NCBI GenBank assembly: GCA_031082005.1
Contig: JAVHLR010000001.1
Location: forward strand, 997,251-1,061,250
Length of the DNA stretch: 64,000 nucleotides
Origin: Patescibacteria group bacterium
GTDB lineage: Bacteria; Patescibacteriota; Patescibacteriia; 2-12-FULL-60-25
Direction of reading: 5' to 3'
Shown here: piece by piece, positions 16,332-27,294 of the stretch
How positions within the stretch are numbered: position 1 is the stretch's first letter
Layout: each line of letters opens with the position of its first letter
The notes under the pieces: model-generated
The model's input: only the letters and a program-made list of their open reading frames with translations
Told to the model about the DNA's origin: nothing
Database searches by the model: none
Translations under genes and position numbers: made by a program

Positions 16332-16634
16332 TTATTCGCTCAATAGTCCGTCATCTGAAATGATTATCGTCGGCTGTTGCGCCGTCACAGGCTCTCCTTG
16401 CTTGTACGGTTCCGCTTTCGGCGTCTTATCCAGCGGCGTCGCATATCTTACCTTACCCGTGGTTCGTTGTCCCGGAAGATTCTGCGTCTGCGGAGCTGGA
16501 GCAGTCCTGTTCTCCAAAAGCACAGTCGACTCTACCGGGGCGTTCCTGCTGCGCAAGAACAATACCAAGCCCACCATGGTCCCTAAACCAATGACGACGA
16601 TGGCTACATAAAAGATCAGAGTTTTCTTGTCCAT
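16332..16634 (-). CDS. Small single-pass membrane protein, 100 residues
   Basis: The chosen start (MDKKTLIFYVAIVVIG) lies 1 nt after the stop of the giant surface gene, so the two are almost certainly co-translated; an open frame reaching further up lies inside the giant gene. One N-terminal membrane helix (about 5-27) is followed by a polar, Pro/Thr-rich outside tail of about 70 residues. I recognise no family. Its place between surface-protein genes suggests an accessory anchor or stalk component. Confidence 0.7.
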   Translation of the reverse strand: MDKKTLIFYVAIVVIGLGTMVGLVLFLRSRNAPVESTVLLENRTAPAPQTQNLPGQRTTGKVRYATPLDKTPKAEPYKQGEPVTAQQPTIIISDDGLLSE

Positions 16635-16635
16635 A

Positions 16636-19600
16636 TCACCAGTTATATTTATGGTAGACCCACTCGTCCAACTTACCACATTGATAATCCGCCGTTTGTC
16701 CACACGCCGCCTCTGTATTAGCCCAATAACACGGGCCGATTGTAGGATGGAGGTGATTATTATTTGTCTTACTCACACAATAATTGTTCCCTCCGCCTTG
16801 AAAATTGCCAGACCATGCGCCCCAACCGTCCAGATAACTCGGTTTATTCGATGTTGGCGTGTTCTGCATAGTCGTCGTCTGATCCGTATCGCTGCCTTTC
16901 AATGCATTGACCTTTGCGATCTTTTCAAGCTTCGGACCTAAATATGCGATCTCCCATAACCATCCGGAACCCGTCGGTTTCTCCATGACCTGAAGCTCCG
17001 ATGCGCCCGCTAAAGTCGTTATAGCCGTATAAGCCTTGATATTACGTGAGGTGCCGGACAAAACGCTTTTGAAAGAAGAGGAGTCTCCCGGGCCAGCGCT
17101 AAGATTGAATTTTATCGAATCATCCTGATTCATTAATGCGGTATAGTTCGTCAGCACAGTAGTCGGACCATATCTGATCGGATTTGCACAATTCGCCAGA
17201 TTCGCATCATGACTGCATTTATGTTTCGTATCAGCACCACATTCCTTGCATGCCGTTTGGGTGCTGGTGCACACGGTCTTCTTCCTGTCGTTCTCTACAA
17301 CGACAGTGCAGCCACAACTGCTCAAAGTCTTACCTGCATTCGACAGACACCATTCCACTCCCTCAAAGGGACAACCGTTAGGATTATAATCATCTTCATC
17401 TTCATCATAGTTCCAGCCAGAAGTCTTCTCACCCACACGCCGCAAACAGACCATCCTGGTGTACGGCAGGTCATCGATCTTCCATGAGCCAGCCGAGCGC
17501 CAATTGATATCTCTGGCACAAGCAACGCCGCCCGCAGCTGGACGGTTGGTATATTCGCACGACATCGCAGTCTCTCCCGCATCGAAATCGACGACCGTAT
17601 AGGCCGCGGCGCTCGGCAATGTCGTATGGACCTTAAAACCCAAGGTGTCGCTACTCGGCTTCCACGTCATCGCCATATACGCGCGACCTCTTTCCGGACG
17701 CGGGAAGATATCGACATGCGGTACGGCATCGTAGTCTTCACCATTCAATACGCTCTTATAGGTATCGAAGCTGAACAGATCCGTCGTGAACGAGAAATAT
17801 CCACCATTCGAGCCTTCGTCCAAGTCATACGGATAAACCCAAGGACTGGCTCCTTCGCTGAAACAGTTGAAGCCCGGATGATCCTGTCCTGTACAGACGT
17901 TATCCTGGTACATGTCGATGACCAGACGATAATTCGTACAACTGGCGTTCTTATTGATGGTGATGAACTTATAGACACCGTCCTGATCGGTGAACATCTC
18001 GTCCACCTTGACCCCTTTATACATCAGACTGACACGGGCGTTCGGGATGACTTGCTGGAACACCGCATCATACACCCTGCCTTCGATGACACCATCACCC
18101 GGTTCGTCCGAACAACGCTTACACCCGCCGTAGTTGCAGTCAGAGGCGCAGGTAGCTTTGTTGGCCGAAGTATCTCCGTAATCGTAACCGAGCATGGAAC
18201 AAGTGACCGGATTGCCGCCAACGGTCAATCCCTGGCTACCGTCGCACTGCTCCGGGCCATTCTTGATACCGTCTCCGCAATACCCTCCAGCCGACGCCAT
18301 CAGCTTACACAGCGTGCTGCAAGACAAGCAGGACGAATCATAATCTGCGTTGCACGTGGTCTGACCGTTCTGTGAACCGGCGTCACACTCTTCTACCCCG
18401 ACGTTCAAAAGACCGTCTCCGCAGGTGTTTATTTCGCACTGGGAAGTACAAGCCTTCGTATCGCCGTTTGCTGCACCGTTGTCGCAAGCTTCGTTCAGAT
18501 CCTTGATGCCATCGCCGCAAATCCCGACCGGAACGCAAGCCGTCCAACCGCTCCACTTACACGAGCTGGCCGCCCCAGGCGCGTTGCAATTCCTTACGTG
18601 CTGTGTTTCGCGCTTCACTCCGTTGGCATCGACGACGTACACGCCATCGCAGGAATTTACCGTTGTCACAGTGATGGTATTGCCGTTCACATCCACATAT
18701 TGCGTACCGCTCTGCTGGCCGCCTCCGCCACCCGGTATGACCTGCTGACCCGGTATAACCTGCCACCCGCTACCCTTAAGCGGAATGATCGAGCTCCAAA
18801 CATTCAAGCCCTTCATGTAGATGATGGAGTTGATGCTTGAACTGCTCTGTGACTGTGGCGGCGGTGGCGCAGCCTGAACCTCTGGCACTAAGACATAGTT
18901 CAACCAGGCATCACCCAAGCCATTACCGAGCGAGGCCAGCGCGCCAAAAGCCCTATCTCCCAACTTCGCCACGGCTTTGCCGGCGCATTGCTTGCCCTGC
19001 GGACAATCAGCGCTCGTATCGCATAGCGTCGGCGGAGTCGTGCTGATGCAGAATGCCGATTTCGTCACCTCTGCGCCGCCATCGCATTCCTCCGAACCGT
19101 TGATTTCAGTATCTCCGCAATACGGACCGACGCCCTTACAGTTCGTAGCGCAAGTCGCCGCGTTATATTGATTACTCCATTGGCCATTGTCCGCGCCCTT
19201 GTCGCATATTTCGCCCGGCGACAACTGCGCATCTCCGCAGAAACCAGCATATCCCTGGCAAGTCGCGTTACAATGCCCGTATTTTCCGTTCTCTACACCT
19301 TCATCACACTTTTCGGAAGGGATACAACTCTCATTTGAGGAGCAGTCTAAATCAGTAAGGCAGCTCAAACCACCGATTCCTGAACAGACCTTATCCACCC
19401 TACCGTTTCCGCAAATCGAATCCTCCACGCAGGAAGGCAAATTCGGGTCGACGCTGTATTGGGTACACGCATTACACGCTAATTGGCGGTGGCCAGGTTT
19501 ACCGTTCACGGAACATTTTTCAGATTTCGTATCGCCCAACTCACAGATTTCGTTGTTGTTCATCACCCCGTCACCGCACACACCATTTTCCGCATACGCC

Positions 19601-22600
19601 TGATTAGTACAGACGTCCGCATACTTGAATGTTCCGCCGAACGGTCGGCAGGCATCTTGGATCACCGCGACACCCTGACAAACATCCGGCGCGGCACAGA
19701 CTCCAGCATCAAGAGTATAATCAGCCCCGCTATTCTTACACTGCTTGCAATCAGCAGGATTCGCACAAACCCGACACAGTACGTCTGAGGGATTCCCTTG
19801 AGCGTTTGCGCAATATCTGCCCACAGCACCCGGATTCACGCACTGATACATGGTACTAGGGAGTGCTGGATACCACCAATCTTTCTGGTTCTGCGTCATT
19901 GGCCTGACTTCGAACTCTGATGCCAACTCGTACTGCGTGCCGCCAGCCATAGAGCGATATTGATAGAGGCGCGAAACGGAGAACGGATTGCCCGTCTTAT
20001 AGGCTGGGCAGGTATATGTGAACGCTTTCGAGTCCCAACAAGTCTGCGGATCCAGATCCGGCGCATCAACCCACTCACCGTTGACCAAACGCTTGCCTGA
20101 ACACTTTCCGTTGTCACCACAATCCTTATCCGTCTGGCAGATTTTCCCATCTGCGCACTGTCCGCAAGTCAAGAACTTATCGACCGGATCGCTCGGCGGC
20201 GCGCCCAGGATTTTCCCGAACTCTTCGTCCCATGACGGCCATAACGAATTCGTCAGGCCCTTCAGATATGTACCGGTCTGGAGCTGTAGATATCTGCCCT
20301 GCCCGTCGCGCGTCTCGAAAAGGCGCTTGTTGATGGCCTGGAAATCAGCCATGCGCTGCGTATCGCGCGCCATCTTCAGTTTGTTCGCATCGCAGAACAC
20401 GTTACTCGCATCATCCAAAGGAGCACACTCCCAATCGGCCTTACACCGCTGCGGGATACCCTGGCTGTCCACATACACGTCGGTGTTTATGTACTGATTT
20501 GCATTCGTGGCGATATGGCAAGTATTGCTCTGTCCGATGATATTAATGTTGAAAGCCAGATACTGGATCAGCTGCTTGAATATCTCCTGCGTCACCTGCT
20601 GCGCGTCAGGATTCAGAGAGAAGACATAGATGTTCGAGTAGATCGACTCGTTGATTTCTGGCTGGTTTGCGGCATCGATATAGACCGTGTTACCGTCCTG
20701 CACCGCCGGGTAACCGTCGATAGTCAATGCTTTTGGTTTGCCCGTGAAGCCCTTCGAGTAATACCACTCAAGCGGCGAAAGATGCTGCGGGTTTTCCGCG
20801 ATGCGGATGCCGATACCATCCTGCTTCAGAGTCTCGTCCTTGAAGGTCAGAAGATACTGTCGAAGTATGCCGTTCGTCTTATCGACCAACGTACGCGGCA
20901 CCTGGTTGATGACTAGTTCCGGCAGATCGTCCGCCTGATCATGCTCCACACCCGCATCACGGCAATACATGGTGGAGAAGTTATAGAACACAGGCTTGCC
21001 GATATACGGATCGTTACCAACAAAGATGTTCGGCCTGACATTGGGCAGGTCAGCCCAACGATCATTCAACCAATCCTTGGCATCCGTGAACGGCGAGGTC
21101 TGTAATGAAGGCCACGGGTTTTCGCAAGCCAAGACCGCTACATGCGCGACTCCCTGAACTACCGAGCCTGTCGATGACGGGACATTCACTTCATCGTGCA
21201 CGACCTTAATCCCCGCTGTCAGTATGGCATGGCCATTGCGTTGTACTCCGCCCTCTTGTACCGAAACGAAGTGCCCCTTCGACATCGGCGGCTGAATCGG
21301 GAAACTCGGGCTGTAGTTCACCAAATCAGGGTCGCTCGTCGTCCAGACGTGCCAATCCCACTGATACTCTGCTGTCGTCGAGAGAGGTATGGCCGTCCCG
21401 TTCTGAAGCGACTGTGGTTCTGCTTGGAAATGCCTTTCCTCTGACTGGTTGTTCTTATTCACGAACAAGAAAGGATGCTGCTCGTCAGGCGGATCCTGCG
21501 TCACATCATAGATCGTCACAGTATTCAGCGTGCAGATCTGGCTTCCCGTCTTGAAATTCCATGTGATGTCGCCATCATGCACCACGCCGTCCCCCGTCTT
21601 GATGCCGTTCCGTTTGGCTTTATCCGAGTTGTCTGTCAGATCCTCATCACCCTTCAACCGGATGCGGTATAGGGTCGTGGCGTCCAAAGCATGATCAAGC
21701 GTATAGACGAACTTCGTAGATTCTTGTTGTTGGTCTACGGCAGTCAATTGCCCTGTCACTTTGCCGACGCACCACTTTTCGGCGACTGCCGGTTGTTTGA
21801 ACAGCCATGCGACCACCGAGCGCCAAACGCGCTTGATGAAATTCCATATTCCAGGCTGATCATCCGTCCTCAACACGACTTCCTGTGTGCCAGTGGGGCA
21901 ATTATTCGCCAAGTCAGGGCCTTGTGAAATCTCGAAATTATTCGTCACCGAGGTCGTATCCATCGGCTGATTGAACTCGATCTGGATCTGGACGTTGCGA
22001 CAAGCTTCGAACGGTGGCGGCGGTGGATATGCTTTTGCGACGATAGGTCGTAAGCGGCAACACCCGAAATCATCCAAGCCGCGCGGATTCATCAAGCTAT
22101 CCGGCGAACAGTTCGCTTCATCGTTATAACCGCACTGCAGACCATAAGTCGCTTTGCCCGTCTGTTCCATCAAGACTGCACTCAATTCGGATGACGATTT
22201 TCCGGTAGCCGGATCTGGCTCTTTGTCGCCGATGATCTTAGCCAGCTGGATCGCATCGATGCCGCTCTGGATATTCCCAAATTTCTTGTTCAAGACCGGT
22301 GAAAACGCAACAGCCGCATTTTTAGGCAAACCAAGATAAACCAGATTCGCAACGCTGTCGGATGATGCGCCTACTTCGCACTGTTCGCCCTTCTCCAGAT
22401 AACCGTTCCCGCAAAAACTCGGCGCGATCCCTGAAGGCACGCCCGAATAATACGCATCCGAGCCTTCCAACAGACAACTCGAGTCGCAACCATCCTTTGG
22501 CGTTGAATTTCCGTCATCGCAATCTTCCCCGACATCCAGCGTCGCGTTACCGCAACAGCTCGAGGCTTGTCCGGGCACACAGGCCAAAACCCCGGTGTGC

Positions 22601-25600
22601 AGACAGGAACCGCTATCGCAACCGGCCGCAAACACCGGGTTCCCATTGACCATCGTCGCTTCACATGTCTCGCCGGGTTCAATCATCCCATTGCCGCAGA
22701 CTGCAGCCAGGACACTTGCTGGTTCAGACGCTTCGTGCAGACAATCAGAACTGCATCCGTCACCGTCCGTGTTATTCCCGTCATCGCAGGCCTTCCCGTC
22801 ACCCAAGTAATCGCCATTACCGCAAGTCGTCTTACCCGCCTTGGCGCCGATGTATCGGCAATTCGCCGAACAGCCACGATAGCTGTTCATGGCACAGATG
22901 CCGCCCGCGTTTTCACATGCGGTTTTCGCGGCCGCACCTAAACAAAGGGAGTTCTCGGGCACCGGAGTCGTGCTGGTCGCCGTGCTTCCGCCGACACAAA
23001 TCGGCCCGAAATCACACGCTTCGCCTGACGCTACCTGGAGCACTCCATCACCGCACGTACCGCCCTGACCGACCGCTGAAACCGAACGGAACAGACATGA
23101 TTCTACGTCGCATTTATCCAGACCATCGACAGTCGGTTCGCATTCTTCGCCTGCCTTAGCTCCAGATGGCATCAGCTTGCAGACACTTCCCCGCGGCGTT
23201 TTTCCGCCAACGCAATAATGCACATCCGTCGTTTCGATCGAACCGTTGCCGCACATCGCCACTTTCCCGAACGTCCCGCCGGCACCCATAGCCAAACATT
23301 TTGACGAGCAGCCAATCGGCAACGAAGCCTTATCCGATCTGATGAGCGAAGCGGCTCGCCTGAAGAAATCCGCGACCAATAGATCGCTCGATGTCCAAGC
23401 GGTCCCATCTTGGTTGACCAATTGTTGTCCGTCAGCGCTGCACTTGTCAGGTGCGCTGTATGGCGTCGCCTCAAAAAGTTGTCTGGCGTCAACGCTGCTC
23501 TCGTACTTCTCTAACGGTTCGACATCGACACGCTCCGCTTTACAGAAAGCTCCCTCGCCCGGCATGACACGGAATGTCCACACGAAACCCTGGGCGTGGT
23601 TAGTCCCCGTCATCGGCACGCCATTCAATCCTTGGATACCCGTGTTTTCCTGGGTCACCGGATCGACGGCATTCGGTCCGCCACGCAACAACACACGATA
23701 AAAACCACCGGCCGCTAGCGGACTGTGGGATATCTCCAACACTGTATTTTCCTTCAGGTTCAAAGTAACATGCAATGGCTGCCCTAATTCAGACTCAAAA
23801 CAATTTTCGTTGAAACACTTCTGCACCTTCACGTTGTCGTAATCTAATGCAGTCGCACCGTCGAGCTTGGTCGAAAATTTTGCCCAAATCAATGCATTAC
23901 TGCAAGCTTCGTTGCATTTCGGGGCGTACTCGACTACCCGCGGCGGGATGAAATTGATGTACATGGCACCCTTACCCACCAAGCTGGATCCGCCTAAAGC
24001 AGCAAAAATGTCGACAGGTATATCACCAGTCTCGAAATGTCCCATGCCTTGCTGGTAACACAAACCGTAATTCAACGGTCCGCCTGTGTTATTCGTGACT
24101 GAACCGCGCGTATCCCCGGCTGACCAGTTCCAGTTGAAACGTTGGCAATCCAACACTATACACCTGTCCTGCGCATCCACCGGAATCGCCTGATAATCAA
24201 TCGACAATCCGGTTTCATTGAAGATATACGATCCAGGGGCGACAGTCACGGCACCGACTTGCGAGGATTCGGTCGTCGAACGCGTCTTGAACCTGAAACA
24301 ATAACCGTAAGTCTCGTTATTCTGTCCCATCCCGCATTCCTTATCTTCGATCATGTTCGCCCCCGTCTCACCCAACCCTTTGATGTTCGTAGAGGCGGTA
24401 ATCAAATATGTAGTGTCCACGGCGAACACGGCAGCCGGCGTCAATGTCACCACGTCCTGCTGTGTGCTCTCGTGAGTCAGATGTACAGTAAAATCCTGCA
24501 CCTCTTCCTTCGTATCGCATGGATCGCCCGAGCTGCCTTTACAGGCGAAAATCCTAAATGCGCTTTTTACGGCCGTCGTCGGCTCGAGTGGCTGCGAAAA
24601 ACGCATGACGATCGCCGCATCTATCGGAGCCTGTTCACCGCCTGCTCTACCGCTCCAAGGCGACGGTGATGGTGTCGGCGCCGGCGAAGCATCAGGCAAA
24701 CATTCCTCGATGACATACGGCGCCATTGGGATCAATCCGGTCGAAAGCTGCCAGGCGTATTCCGAATCTAAAGCGGCGACGGTACATGATTCACCGTTCG
24801 GTCTGCACTCACCTGTCGGACAGCACTGAAAACTACTGACTGGTCCGCAGATTTCCGGAGCCTCGTTGCAGTTACGGACTTGGAAATTGAAACCGTTGGA
24901 AGTCGCGCTGTCACGCTTCACCGTGACCGGACCGCTGACCGAATTCAGCGGCACGACGGTCTGGATCTCTTGAGTCGTATTTGACTTGACCAAAGCCTGT
25001 TTACTCAAGCTGAATGTCACGAAAGGTGCATCAGTGCCGAAGCGTTCGCCAAAAATCTTAGTTTCTGTTCCGATAGGTCCGACGGCAGGACTGATGGCGC
25101 AGATGCCTGGCTTAAGGGCTAAAGCGCTATTGATCACGAAAGGCAGTGCTGCCGATTCCTTATTGTCAGAACGCTTCACCTTGACCTGATACGTCCCATC
25201 CGGAACCGGTTGGCCATTCTTGAAAAGCGAAGGCACTTTGACCACGATCGTATCATCCCGCCAAAATCCTTCGCTGCAACCTGCGGGGAAACTCGTGTCA
25301 CCGATCGCCTCACGTTGATCCGCGGAAGTGAAAATGACCGTCCCCACGGTAAAGCCGAAATTCTTGCCGTACAGGGTCACGTACTGCTGAAGTGGACCCT
25401 CTGTCGGATCCAAACTATCCAATTGAGGCGCCTCCTCCAGGCTCTTCTCCAAAACAGTGAACTGTGACGGGTTACTGATCCCGACAGCTGTCTGGACCCA
25501 TACGCTATACGGTCCGTTGTTGACCACAGGAACCCTGAAAGTCACATTTGCGTCAGACCACGGCGAACCAGAGAGCTGTTGATCCAAAGAACCAAAAATC

Positions 25601-27294
25601 ACCTTGCCTTGTGTGTTTCCGAAACCTTGTCCGATAGCTTTCACGCTCTTCCCTACGCTATCCTCGACCGGATCAAGCGCACATAGTCCTGGATGCTCCG
25701 TATTATCGACGACATAATCAGCGACTGCCGGACCAGGCTCTTGATCCGTGCGATCCGCCAATCCGCTCGCCGAGTTGGAAAGTTCTATCGGCCCGGAAGC
25801 CGCACCTTCCGGCACAGCGATCGTGACCTGCGAATTGCTCCACGTCTGGCTACCGGCACTTACGCAGGCCGCAGGCGCAAAGGCTTGTTTATCATCTGCT
25901 GGCGTCGCTGGATCGCCCAAAAAAATCACCTTGCCGAGACTCGTGCCGAAATTCGTTCCAGCAATAGTCACGAAAGTGCCAGGCTTGCCGTTCAAGGGCG
26001 CAGCGCCTGTGATGATCGGCTTCTCCACGCAAACCCCTCCCTGACAAAAACCTGAAGCACATTGGTTGTTGTTAGTGCATGAACCCCCCGGACACGCTCC
26101 GCAATATTCGACGCTGTTCGGGTCACCGCCACAATCTATACCGGTTTCACCACCATCCTGGGAACCGTTAAAACAGTGCTCCGGGCGTACCATGACGGAA
26201 ACGTTCTGGCTCTGCGCTGTATTCGAGTCCAAATCAAGCGCTTTGGCTGATAATAGATGTTGTCCTAAGACAGAACCGGCTGTATCCCAAAAAGCCCGAG
26301 CATCGAAGGACAACGGCGTGTTCGTAGCGTTCGGTCCATCGTTCCCGATGTTGTCTGCCCCGTCAAAAAACTGGACCACGGCTACTCCGCTATCATCTGT
26401 CGCGTGGGCAAACACGTCGACGAAAAAATTCTGACGCACTGACATACCGTCCGTCGGATACGTGATGGACACATTCGGCCCCTGGACATCGATTAGATTG
26501 CCGATGCGCAAACGGGCTTCACATGGGGGAGCGAAACCGCCACACGCGATAGGTTGACCTTGCGCCGATTTAAGTCCAGGACCTACTTTCACTACATAAT
26601 CCGAATCTGCGTCGAAACATTTCCTGGCTTGATTCGGAGCAGGACAATCTTGTGACGAAGTAAGGGTGATCAAGGAGCCCTCTGTCTTTACGGTTATGCC
26701 GACAGTCGTCCCGCCATCTTTCACGACGGTCACAGCCGAAGCCGTAGCTTCATCCACAGCCTTGGTCAACAAAATCTTCACTTCTGTATTTCGCGGCTTA
26801 GCCGGATCGCTGCCTTGAGGCGTGATTGAGACGATCTTGAATGACGCGCTCCCCGTTCCCCCGCCAAAGCCGCCGGTATAGCCTGAACTCCCGCCACCGC
26901 CGACTCCGCCGCCTTCCTGCGTCGCTTGCAACAATTTTTCGATGACGTAACGCGTGATAGCCCAAGCCGACAAAACGATGATCAAACCGATGATGGCGTT
27001 GGTGATGACTTTTTTCGCCTTATCTACCTTCGCACTTTCACCTCCAGAGGTCATGTAAAGGAAACCTCCGTACAAAATCAGTCCGACCAGAACGATACCG
27101 ACGAGACCCAAAGCGATGTTAATGATGTTGGCGGCGATGGTACGCGGATCGGTGCTGGCGAGCTTCACTGTCTGCCCGACCTCCTGCAGTCCCGTATCCA
27201 CCTGTGCCTGAACCGGCAATGCGGTGAAAACGACCCCGCCAATCGATAATGCGAGGCCTAAAAGCACGGTGACGAACAAAATTTTTGCTTTCAT
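16636..27294 (-). CDS. Giant surface protein, 3552 residues, pilin-like N-terminus
   Basis: A signal-like N-terminus (about 1-30, ending PVQAQ) is followed by two membrane helices (about 55-85 and 95-120) around GGESAKVDKAKKVITNAIIG. This is the architecture of T4SS pilin-like proteins of this phylum. A Gly-rich hinge leads to a large outside part: SbsA/Ig-like domains (about 150-370 and 1755-1920), a TIG/IPT series (about 425-800), three Cys-rich blocks with repeated CGNG/CGDG...GE.CD units (about 378-425, 1340-1640, 2580-3060), and a carboxypeptidase-regulatory-like fold (about 3070-3120). Its ATG overlaps the upstream stop as ATGA. An adhesin or host-contact role is inferred. Confidence 0.85.
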   Translation of the reverse strand: MKAKILFVTVLLGLALSIGGVVFTALPVQAQVDTGLQEVGQTVKLASTDPRTIAANIINIALGLVGIVLVGLILYGGFLYMTSGGESAKVDKAKKVITNAIIGLIIVLSAWAITRYVIEKLLQATQEGGGVGGGGSSGYTGGFGGGTGSASFKIVSITPQGSDPAKPRNTEVKILLTKAVDEATASAVTVVKDGGTTVGITVKTEGSLITLTSSQDCPAPNQARKCFDADSDYVVKVGPGLKSAQGQPIACGGFAPPCEARLRIGNLIDVQGPNVSITYPTDGMSVRQNFFVDVFAHATDDSGVAVVQFFDGADNIGNDGPNATNTPLSFDARAFWDTAGSVLGQHLLSAKALDLDSNTAQSQNVSVMVRPEHCFNGSQDGGETGIDCGGDPNSVEYCGACPGGSCTNNNQCASGFCQGGVCVEKPIITGAAPLNGKPGTFVTIAGTNFGTSLGKVIFLGDPATPADDKQAFAPAACVSAGSQTWSNSQVTIAVPEGAASGPIELSNSASGLADRTDQEPGPAVADYVVDNTEHPGLCALDPVEDSVGKSVKAIGQGFGNTQGKVIFGSLDQQLSGSPWSDANVTFRVPVVNNGPYSVWVQTAVGISNPSQFTVLEKSLEEAPQLDSLDPTEGPLQQYVTLYGKNFGFTVGTVIFTSADQREAIGDTSFPAGCSEGFWRDDTIVVKVPSLFKNGQPVPDGTYQVKVKRSDNKESAALPFVINSALALKPGICAISPAVGPIGTETKIFGERFGTDAPFVTFSLSKQALVKSNTTQEIQTVVPLNSVSGPVTVKRDSATSNGFNFQVRNCNEAPEICGPVSSFQCCPTGECRPNGESCTVAALDSEYAWQLSTGLIPMAPYVIEECLPDASPAPTPSPSPWSGRAGGEQAPIDAAIVMRFSQPLEPTTAVKSAFRIFACKGSSGDPCDTKEEVQDFTVHLTHESTQQDVVTLTPAAVFAVDTTYLITASTNIKGLGETGANMIEDKECGMGQNNETYGYCFRFKTRSTTESSQVGAVTVAPGSYIFNETGLSIDYQAIPVDAQDRCIVLDCQRFNWNWSAGDTRGSVTNNTGGPLNYGLCYQQGMGHFETGDIPVDIFAALGGSSLVGKGAMYINFIPPRVVEYAPKCNEACSNALIWAKFSTKLDGATALDYDNVKVQKCFNENCFESELGQPLHVTLNLKENTVLEISHSPLAAGGFYRVLLRGGPNAVDPVTQENTGIQGLNGVPMTGTNHAQGFVWTFRVMPGEGAFCKAERVDVEPLEKYESSVDARQLFEATPYSAPDKCSADGQQLVNQDGTAWTSSDLLVADFFRRAASLIRSDKASLPIGCSSKCLAMGAGGTFGKVAMCGNGSIETTDVHYCVGGKTPRGSVCKLMPSGAKAGEECEPTVDGLDKCDVESCLFRSVSAVGQGGTCGDGVLQVASGEACDFGPICVGGSTATSTTPVPENSLCLGAAAKTACENAGGICAMNSYRGCSANCRYIGAKAGKTTCGNGDYLGDGKACDDGNNTDGDGCSSDCLHEASEPASVLAAVCGNGMIEPGETCEATMVNGNPVFAAGCDSGSCLHTGVLACVPGQASSCCGNATLDVGEDCDDGNSTPKDGCDSSCLLEGSDAYYSGVPSGIAPSFCGNGYLEKGEQCEVGASSDSVANLVYLGLPKNAAVAFSPVLNKKFGNIQSGIDAIQLAKIIGDKEPDPATGKSSSELSAVLMEQTGKATYGLQCGYNDEANCSPDSLMNPRGLDDFGCCRLRPIVAKAYPPPPPFEACRNVQIQIEFNQPMDTTSVTNNFEISQGPDLANNCPTGTQEVVLRTDDQPGIWNFIKRVWRSVVAWLFKQPAVAEKWCVGKVTGQLTAVDQQQESTKFVYTLDHALDATTLYRIRLKGDEDLTDNSDKAKRNGIKTGDGVVHDGDITWNFKTGSQICTLNTVTIYDVTQDPPDEQHPFLFVNKNNQSEERHFQAEPQSLQNGTAIPLSTTAEYQWDWHVWTTSDPDLVNYSPSFPIQPPMSKGHFVSVQEGGVQRNGHAILTAGIKVVHDEVNVPSSTGSVVQGVAHVAVLACENPWPSLQTSPFTDAKDWLNDRWADLPNVRPNIFVGNDPYIGKPVFYNFSTMYCRDAGVEHDQADDLPELVINQVPRTLVDKTNGILRQYLLTFKDETLKQDGIGIRIAENPQHLSPLEWYYSKGFTGKPKALTIDGYPAVQDGNTVYIDAANQPEINESIYSNIYVFSLNPDAQQVTQEIFKQLIQYLAFNINIIGQSNTCHIATNANQYINTDVYVDSQGIPQRCKADWECAPLDDASNVFCDANKLKMARDTQRMADFQAINKRLFETRDGQGRYLQLQTGTYLKGLTNSLWPSWDEEFGKILGAPPSDPVDKFLTCGQCADGKICQTDKDCGDNGKCSGKRLVNGEWVDAPDLDPQTCWDSKAFTYTCPAYKTGNPFSVSRLYQYRSMAGGTQYELASEFEVRPMTQNQKDWWYPALPSTMYQCVNPGAVGRYCANAQGNPSDVLCRVCANPADCKQCKNSGADYTLDAGVCAAPDVCQGVAVIQDACRPFGGTFKYADVCTNQAYAENGVCGDGVMNNNEICELGDTKSEKCSVNGKPGHRQLACNACTQYSVDPNLPSCVEDSICGNGRVDKVCSGIGGLSCLTDLDCSSNESCIPSEKCDEGVENGKYGHCNATCQGYAGFCGDAQLSPGEICDKGADNGQWSNQYNAATCATNCKGVGPYCGDTEINGSEECDGGAEVTKSAFCISTTPPTLCDTSADCPQGKQCAGKAVAKLGDRAFGALASLGNGLGDAWLNYVLVPEVQAAPPPPQSQSSSSINSIIYMKGLNVWSSIIPLKGSGWQVIPGQQVIPGGGGGQQSGTQYVDVNGNTITVTTVNSCDGVYVVDANGVKRETQHVRNCNAPGAASSCKWSGWTACVPVGICGDGIKDLNEACDNGAANGDTKACTSQCEINTCGDGLLNVGVEECDAGSQNGQTTCNADYDSSCLSCSTLCKLMASAGGYCGDGIKNGPEQCDGSQGLTVGGNPVTCSMLGYDYGDTSANKATCASDCNYGGCKRCSDEPGDGVIEGRVYDAVFQQVIPNARVSLMYKGVKVDEMFTDQDGVYKFITINKNASCTNYRLVIDMYQDNVCTGQDHPGFNCFSEGASPWVYPYDLDEGSNGGYFSFTTDLFSFDTYKSVLNGEDYDAVPHVDIFPRPERGRAYMAMTWKPSSDTLGFKVHTTLPSAAAYTVVDFDAGETAMSCEYTNRPAAGGVACARDINWRSAGSWKIDDLPYTRMVCLRRVGEKTSGWNYDEDEDDYNPNGCPFEGVEWCLSNAGKTLSSCGCTVVVENDRKKTVCTSTQTACKECGADTKHKCSHDANLANCANPIRYGPTTVLTNYTALMNQDDSIKFNLSAGPGDSSSFKSVLSGTSRNIKAYTAITTLAGASELQVMEKPTGSGWLWEIAYLGPKLEKIAKVNALKGSDTDQTTTMQNTPTSNKPSYLDGWGAWSGNFQGGGNNYCVSKTNNNHLHPTIGPCYWANTEAACGQTADYQCGKLDEWVYHKYNW

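Noticed and set aside
17626-18375. 249-codon plus-strand frame inside the giant gene
   Set aside because: The giant frame encodes clear domains here; the opposite frame is low-complexity and has no start context. Many similar frames between 16.6 and 27.3 kb were dropped for the same reason.
16636-27294. A DNA-level repeat array or CRISPR in the Cys-rich region
   Set aside because: The CGNG/CGDG units recur at protein level with irregular spacing and varied codons; there are no identical repeats with unique spacers anywhere in the window.
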